Assembly: GCA_025201375.1 (NCBI GenBank)
Contig: JAIWZP010000041.1
Location: 1-64,000 of the forward strand
Direction of reading: 5' to 3'
From: Gongronella butleri
Taxonomy: Eukaryota > Mucoromycota > Mucoromycetes > Mucorales > Cunninghamellaceae
DNA length: 64,000 nucleotides
Shown: piece after piece, positions 58,178-64,000 of the stretch
Layout: every line of letters starts with the position of its first letter
How positions within the stretch are numbered: the stretch's first letter is position 1
Notes under the pieces: model-generated
The model's input: only the letters and a program-made list of their open reading frames with translations
Database searches by the model: none
Told to the model about the DNA's origin: nothing
Translations under genes and position numbers: made by a program

Positions 58178-59147
58178 CGCTCGCTGAGCCCGCCATTGTG
58201 GGTCATTGGCTTTCAACGACAAATGCTCAACTGATGACAGCCGTTGATCGGCACTTTTTCCGTCTAAATCGAGAAAACAAATGGTAAAAAAAAAAGGGGG
58301 GGGGGAAATGCCGCCATTCAGCACACTCGCCTCATCCGCATGGGCAGGTTTCATCCAAGGTCGCCCTGAGCTCAGGCTGGAAACACCCCACAGGATCTGT
58401 GAGGGTCTTCAGGGTCCCATTCCTTGACACAGACCATTAAGAAAGAACAAAACAGCTTTTTGAGTGGGCGATTCCGCTGGTTTTGCACGCTGCCGTCCAC
58501 GTTCCAAGATGAATCCAATGTCACCTTTTTTTGACCTGATGCAGCACATCTTGGTAACCCTTCAAAAGTGGAGCTTGGTGATGCGCCGTGGTCTTCCGAA
58601 AGAGGGTGCTTTTTTTTTTTTTTTTTTTTGCCATTGTGAGCAGAATTGATACATCTTTGGCCATTTTTTTTTTCTGGATGAACACGAAGGCAATAGCGGG
58701 TCGGCCAGCCAATGAAATGTCCTTATTTTGGCAATGTTGACCATGTGACGGCAACGCTGCCCAGAAGCGGCGAACGTGGTGACACAATGGGCGCGCAAAA
58801 TGGCACCCGATGGGCTTCCTTATCGTTGCTCCAAAGCGGCACGTGTGGGTAACTGATTGCAACGAGAGGCGTATCGTCGTCGCCATGTTGGACAAGGAAC
58901 CTAAAATACTAGATGGGGTTGCGAACATGGAATGATTTGTATAAATTTACACGCGTAAAGAGGCAAATGGCCCTTTTTCTGATCTTCTCGCTGCCAATTC
59001 TTTGCATCAAGTACGGTCAAATGAAAAGAAGGAGCAATTGCCCATTTGTGCATGATTTGCCGTTTAAAACATGATTTTATCTTGAGATGGTTCCTTGTGC
59101 TTACTTTTACCCCCTCCCTTTCTCTCCTTTTTTTTCTACAGCCCTTC
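58178..59147. other. Intergenic, 5' flank of MFS transporter
   Basis: No gene seen. T-run at 58610-58630. The region just above 59148 ends TTTTTTCTACAG, possibly a 5' UTR intron acceptor. Confidence 0.5.
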
Positions 59148-61122
59148 ATGAGCGACATTGTCAAGGAACCCGTGGTGACTGAACACGCCGAGGAAGTGTC
59201 TGAAACCAAGAGGACAAAGTCCAACTCGGACAAAATGTCGCTGATCTTTGCTTCCATTGCCCTGCTCTCGGATGGTTATCAAGGCAATATCATCGGTGCC
59301 GTCGAGTCTTGTCTCAAGGCCATCTACGGCCCCGACGTTGTCACCTCCACCATGGGTAAAAAACAAAAAAAAAAAAAGAATTGAGAAAATTGAAAAAGAG
59401 GCAATCCGAAAAACAAGGTTTTTGAGCCTTGATTGACGCCCCCCCCCCTTGTTTTTCTGTTTTCAGGCACACGCATCAGCCAAGCGATGCTCATTGGCAA
59501 CATTGTTGGCATGATTGGCTTTGGCTTGATCATTGACCGTCTTGGACGCAAGTTTGGTATTGTTCTTTGCACAATTCTTGTCTGTTTGGTAAAGCACCGT
59601 GATCCGGGTGCGGAGAGGGAGTGTGAACGCGACATTTTTGACTTGGCTTTGTGTCACCTGACAACAATTTTTGCATGATAGGGTATCATTTTGACGACGG
59701 CGGCTAAAAGTCCCGATCCAAACACGATTTTATGGTTGATTGTCATTTTCAGAGGCATGACTGGTGCTGGCACTGGTGGCGAGTACCCTTGCTCGTAAGA
59801 AAACACATTGGCGCTGGACAATTAAATCGCGTGCTTACCCCCCCTTTTTTTTTCTTTTTTTGCTGCCAGGTCTGTTGTTGCTGGTGAATCTGCTGAAGAG
59901 AGTGGTCGTGAGCGCGGCTTCTGGCTCATTGTGAGCGGTGACTTTGTCATTGAGTAAGGCAATGGCGCAAAAAGAGAAAAATAGCAAACATCTCATGCAA
60001 ATTTCTTAGTCTTGGCTTTTTGGTCGCGACGATTGTTCCTGTGATTCTGCTTGCGATCTGTGGTGAAGGTGGTTTGGAAGTCGTGTGGCGTCTTTCGCTT
60101 GGTCTCGGCTTGATTTTGCCGGTCACTGTGTTTTATTTCCGTCTCAAGATGCTCAATTCCAATGCGTACGCCAAGGAAGCCTTGACAAAAAAGATTCCCT
60201 ACTGGATTATCCTCAAGCACTACTGGCCCAAGCTTCTGATCACGGGCGGCATCTGGTTCCTTTACGATTTCATCACGTACAGCTTTGGTTTGTTCTCTGA
60301 CACGATTCTTGCCATGGCTGTGCCAAACAACTCGCTCATGCAGACCCTCCAATGGAACATTGTTGTCAATGTCTTTTACCCTGCTGGCTCGCTCCTTGGC
60401 GCGTTTTTGCTCTCGCGTGTCGGCACGCGCTACCTGCTGGCCGGTGGCTTCGTGTTCCAGGCGGTCGTTGGTATCATCCTTGGCGCTCTTGCTCCCCAAA
60501 TTGTCACGGTCTTCCCCTTGTTTGTTGTTCTCTATGGTCTTTTCCTTGCCCTCGGTGAGGTTGGCGGCGGCAATTGCACCATCCTCATCGGTAAGAGCCT
60601 CTTTTATTCATCCAAAACGCGCAAATTCGTTTATTTTACTGATGTTTTTCTTCTTTTCTTTGCTTTCTTTGTTCCTTTAGCCAATGAAATGTACCCCACT
60701 GCCATCCGTGGCACCATGTTTGGTTTATCTGCTGCCATTGGCAAGGTATGATTGCATTGAAAAAGAAGAAATAATCGAGAGTATGAAGCCTCATTTTTTT
60801 TTTTTTTTTTGCTTTTTGCTTTCTACGATAGGCCGGTGCTGCCATTGGCACGTCGGTGTTCAAGCCCATTCTTGCTGCGATGATGGTCTACACGGGCGGT
60901 GAGACGGTCAAGGCGCAAGGCTACGTGTTTATCATTGGTTCGGCTATCGCACTCGTGATTGCTGTCCTTTCCTGGCTGTTTGTGCCCGACATGACCAAGA
61001 TGAAGTACGAGGACCAAGATATTGAGTTCCGCAAGGTCTTGGAGGCCAATGGCTATGACATCACGCTCTTGGGCTTCCACGTCAACGACAAGAACGTCGC
61101 CAAGCTTGAGGAGGAACAATGA
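59148..61122 (+). CDS. MFS transporter, Pho84/Git1-like
   Basis: Seven exons (59148-59355, 59467-59588, 59682-59794, 59870-59953, 60010-60590, 60681-60745, 60832-61122) give 487 residues with about 12 predicted spans. Signature features of the phosphate:H+ / phospholipid-derivative branch: IALLSDGYQGNIIGAVESC in TM1, DRLGRKFG between TM2 and TM3, TGAGTGGEYPCSSVVAGE in TM4, IRGTMFGLSAAIGKAGAAIG and a C-terminal EFRKVLEANGYDITLLG. The latter is typical of Git1-type glycerophosphoinositol permeases, while the TM4 block is shared with Pho84. Plasma membrane location and substrate (phosphate or glycerophosphodiester) are inferred. All junctions keep frame. Confidence 0.9.
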
Positions 61123-61394
61123 AGCAAAAACTTCAATTGCATCCAGCGACCTGCGTGACAGCGTCTGTAAAAATTTCCATTTATCTTATTCCAATTGTTT
61201 GTACTGTACCATGTAGTATGTAGGGGATAATAATAATAAATTAAGCACTAAGATCCCTCGATTTTGAAATATCCGGCGCGTGCGTGAATGAATTCGCACA
61301 AAACTTGCTCTGGTTGCATGGTTAGTATCCTTCATCAACTGGTTTAAATTCGGGATCATTTAGACAAGTTGTCAGGAAAAGCTCTTAAAGTTGA
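61123..61394. other. Intergenic 3' flank of MFS gene
   Basis: AATAATAATAAATTAAG near 61228 may include the poly-A signal. No gene. Confidence 0.5.
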
Positions 61395-62330
61395 TCGATT
61401 TTCTTTTTAAATTCACTGAAACTCGCCTTCCAGCGACCATAAAAAAGCCCTGAGACGCGTCCCAACGTGAAGCGACAACCTAGAAACTCTATGGGAGACG
61501 CGATTTGCAGCGGATAAACCCCATTGGATGCGCGTCACGCGCAAATCAAAATTTCGTCGTGGTGAGGCCCCAAAACCAAAATCGAAAAAATGGGTGTCCA
61601 GATTTCCACCAAACTTGTACACAAGAGACACTGCAGGGCGAAACCACGTAAAAAGGCAGAAAAGAGTGGGATCGACCTGCTGGTTGACGAGCAATTCGCG
61701 ATTTTAGATTAAATTTCAATTGCAAATGGCACGGGAAAACGCGCTCCTAGATCTCCGCGGACGCGTCCATTAGCAAGAGAGACGCCAGGTGCATGAATTT
61801 GGTAAGGGACAGACGCGTGTCGCACGACGTCAGACGCGGTTTTTCACGCGTCGAAGAATGACTATGATGACAAAACCGTGTCAACCACGCCCAAAAATGA
61901 CATTTTTCGCCGATCACCGATACCCTCGTGCGCAGCGAGCCACGCTCTTTCTGACGGTGCGCATTTCTTGGAGATACAGCCATTTTTCGTTGACATGCCC
62001 TTGGGATGAAAATAAGACCTAAAACGTGTATTACGCCGAAACCGGCTAGTGAACCTCTGGTTTTTATTTGCTTTTCGTCGGTGAATGCGGCGTGTTTACC
62101 TACATGGTTGTATGACATGACGAGCTGAGGACCCAAATTAGACGATTTTTCGGCGGTCGACTGTACCTCTAGGAAAATCCGCCATTTTCGAAAATGGTGA
62201 CTGCGCGTCATCCGCTGATCGTAATGACTTGAGGGTGGGCTCATTCGAACGACAACAGTGAAATACGGTTATTCAACGAGTACAATGTCCTGTAGAGCAC
62301 ACGTTCATAGACAAACGGCCAAAACGCCGT
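61395..62330. repeat. Dispersed repeat family B, copy 2
   Basis: Uninterrupted copy used as reference for the B family. Matches 15190-15370 plus 16800-17560 in order, and 54640-55330 in inverse. Non-coding. Confidence 0.65.
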
Positions 62331-63541
62331 ACACAGGCTTCTTTAGCGATTTCCCGGCAACTACGTTCTTGAATCCCTTTATTTTTTTGAATATGCAACC
62401 GCTATATGAAGCTATTACGCCTATGGAGTTCGTGTGGCACACGCCAGATCAAGCAAGAGGTGGCAAGTGCATTGCCAAAATGGCAAAAACATGAAAATCA
62501 CGATTTTCTGGCAATTACAGTGGTGCAATATCTTTCAAATCTGCATCATTTGTTCGTCAAGGGCATGGAAAAAGCTGTTTGAAATAGAGGCTTGCCTCGG
62601 AGCAATGGTGGGTTCTCCATGAGCTCGAGTTTAAGTCTGATTTATGGCCATTGCGTCTCTGAAATTTGTAGTGGTTCAATGTGACTGGACCGCATAAGCG
62701 CGGTGAAAGTACAGGATTCACTACGGCGCAGAATGAATGTAGTCGCGCTCGATTTTGACGTCAATTTGGTGAGAAATGATCAAAATTGCATGTGCCTGGA
62801 TTTCGACGAATGATGCGCCACATCCCCTCCCCTCTTGATCGGCTCCTATCATGCGCAAGGCTCTCCTGGCGCCAATGTTTTCGTCGAGCACAAACATGTG
62901 GCCATCTTCAACCAGCCTCAATGTCACTCCCACAAAAAAAAAAAAACACAACAAACGAACGAATCTCGTGCCCGAGGACCCTTGCTTCTAGTGTGGCAGG
63001 TGTGGCAGCCTTCCGGCATGATCTGACGGTCGCCGGAGAGCGTGACCGAAGCACGTTTCTCGCGGCTTTACGTGACAAACCCAACAAAACAACCTGACAA
63101 TGTCTCTTTTACAGCATGTACAGAGCCATCCAAAAGTCTGTCATGCTGCGGCCGCCAAACGAGCACGATGCCAACGACTCAAGAGGACGTGTGGAGACGA
63201 CCACGATCCAATTTGTTGGCGTTGGGGAATTAAAATCCAGGTGGTCGGCTGATCTCTAAACCTTGTGCAACTGGGGTCCACCATGCACACGCTTTTTGCT
63301 TGTTGATCCGCGCTTCAGGCACCAGAATCAGGACCGAGAACAAGCAAAAGCTCTTAAAGAAAATAAAAAAAGGGAGATTCGCATTTCTTCTGATTCATGC
63401 CGTACCTCTTTTTTTTCATGCCATGGTCGTCGTGTGCACGTCGTTTTTGCGGTGCCAATTGACCTCTTTTGGTTTTCCAAATGCAATGTAAATCACTTTT
63501 TGGCTTGTGGGAAGAACAGGCAACCTTGTTTTTATTATTAC
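62331..63541. other. Intergenic, no gene seen
   Basis: AT-rich; short open frames only, none with family features. Confidence 0.45.
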
Positions 63542-63951
63542 ATGGCGTCGAGAGGTCTTTTTCCGAGGGAGTGGGCCCCTTTTTCACCTGACTCTGATGG
63601 CCGATTGGAATCTGAGCCTGGGGAAACAACGACAGGACGTCACGTTAGCGGCTTGCCTTGTTGTGCAGGATTTGCTCTGGACAAGGTAATGTGACGCTGC
63701 TGATCTGTGTTTGGCTTGCTGCACGTTCTCTCTGTGTGCCCCTCATCGACTGCAAATGAATGTTTTTAATGGTTACAAGGCGCGACCCAACATGCCCAGG
63801 CCCTGGACGCCCCAGTGGCCACTGCACACATGTCGCTGCGCAAGGGCGCGGATTCAATTGAGCAAGTGGGAGCAAACCATGTAGAAACCCCCACGACACA
63901 AAACCTTGTTCGCACATCATTTGACGAGAAATGGGGTGAGTTGGGTCCCTT
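63542..63951 (+). CDS. Possible 5' exons of a gene running off the window
   Basis: An ATG at 63542 opens a frame ending ...GFALDK at a GTAATG donor (63685/63686). After a 94-nt gap with acceptor TTACAAG, the frame continues GATQHAQALDAPVATAHMSL and ...VRTSFDEKW to a GTGAGT-like donor near 63938. The second part looks coding in composition, but no family is recognised and the first exon is weak. An alternative ATG at 63597 in another frame gives a stop in exon 2. The rest of the gene, if real, lies beyond 64000. Confidence 0.3.
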
Positions 63952-64000
63952 TTTTATTTTGTTTGTTGCGCACACGAGCAATTCAGCAAGTTGGTCCAGG

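Overview
The window looks like nuclear DNA of a fungus, probably an early-diverging lineage, though I cannot name it. Coding genes carry many short GT-AG introns, promoters are CT-rich with occasional TATA boxes, and homopolymer A/T runs are very common. The gene set fits a fungus: an ER Hsp70 ending in HDEL, dynactin Arp10, an Ldb1/PtaB-type LIM-binding protein, an Arb1/ABCF2 ABC protein, an Avt3-like vacuolar amino-acid transporter, a Pho84/Git1-type MFS permease, mitochondrial malic enzyme and a TTC27/Emw1-like TPR protein. No prokaryotic features (operons, Shine-Dalgarno sites, CRISPR) were seen.

Layout. 1-860: 3' end of an Hsp70 (BiP/Kar2). 861-5053: AT-rich repeat desert. 5054-14886: gene island with Arp10, the LIM-binding protein, a coiled-coil protein, a 64-residue small gene and a cyclase/formamidase-like enzyme. 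14887-18034: repeat desert with a tandem duplication of about 0.5 kb. 18035-30187: dense island with a PLP-dependent serine/threonine dehydratase-like protein, TTC27-like TPR protein, malic enzyme, an AT-hook protein and an 11-exon protein of unknown function. 30188-44546: mostly gene-poor, with a nested hAT-like transposon, a decayed RCC1-like gene, a 4 x 19-bp tandem repeat, two 5S rRNA genes and one uncharacterised 3' gene fragment. 44547-50234: ABCF2/Arb1 and the Avt3-like transporter. 50610-58177: two paralogous NAD(P)-binding proteins bracketing an uncharacterised gene and a cysteine-rich secreted protein, then a second small secreted ORF with an in-frame TGA. 59148-61122: MFS transporter. 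61123-64000: repeat desert, then a possible gene start at the right edge.

The conserved genes are mostly housekeeping (ER folding, dynein-dynactin transport, transcription, ribosome biogenesis, amino-acid and carbon metabolism, transport) and do not form an obvious cluster. The most distinctive observations are: introns starting with GT plus a long A-tract and ending with a complementary T-tract (up to 82 A and 26 T); two nested insertions dated by comparing copies of one dispersed repeat family; 5S rRNA genes with a compensated helix III; and the secreted cysteine-rich locus. All exon boundaries were derived by hand from splice consensus and reading-frame continuity.
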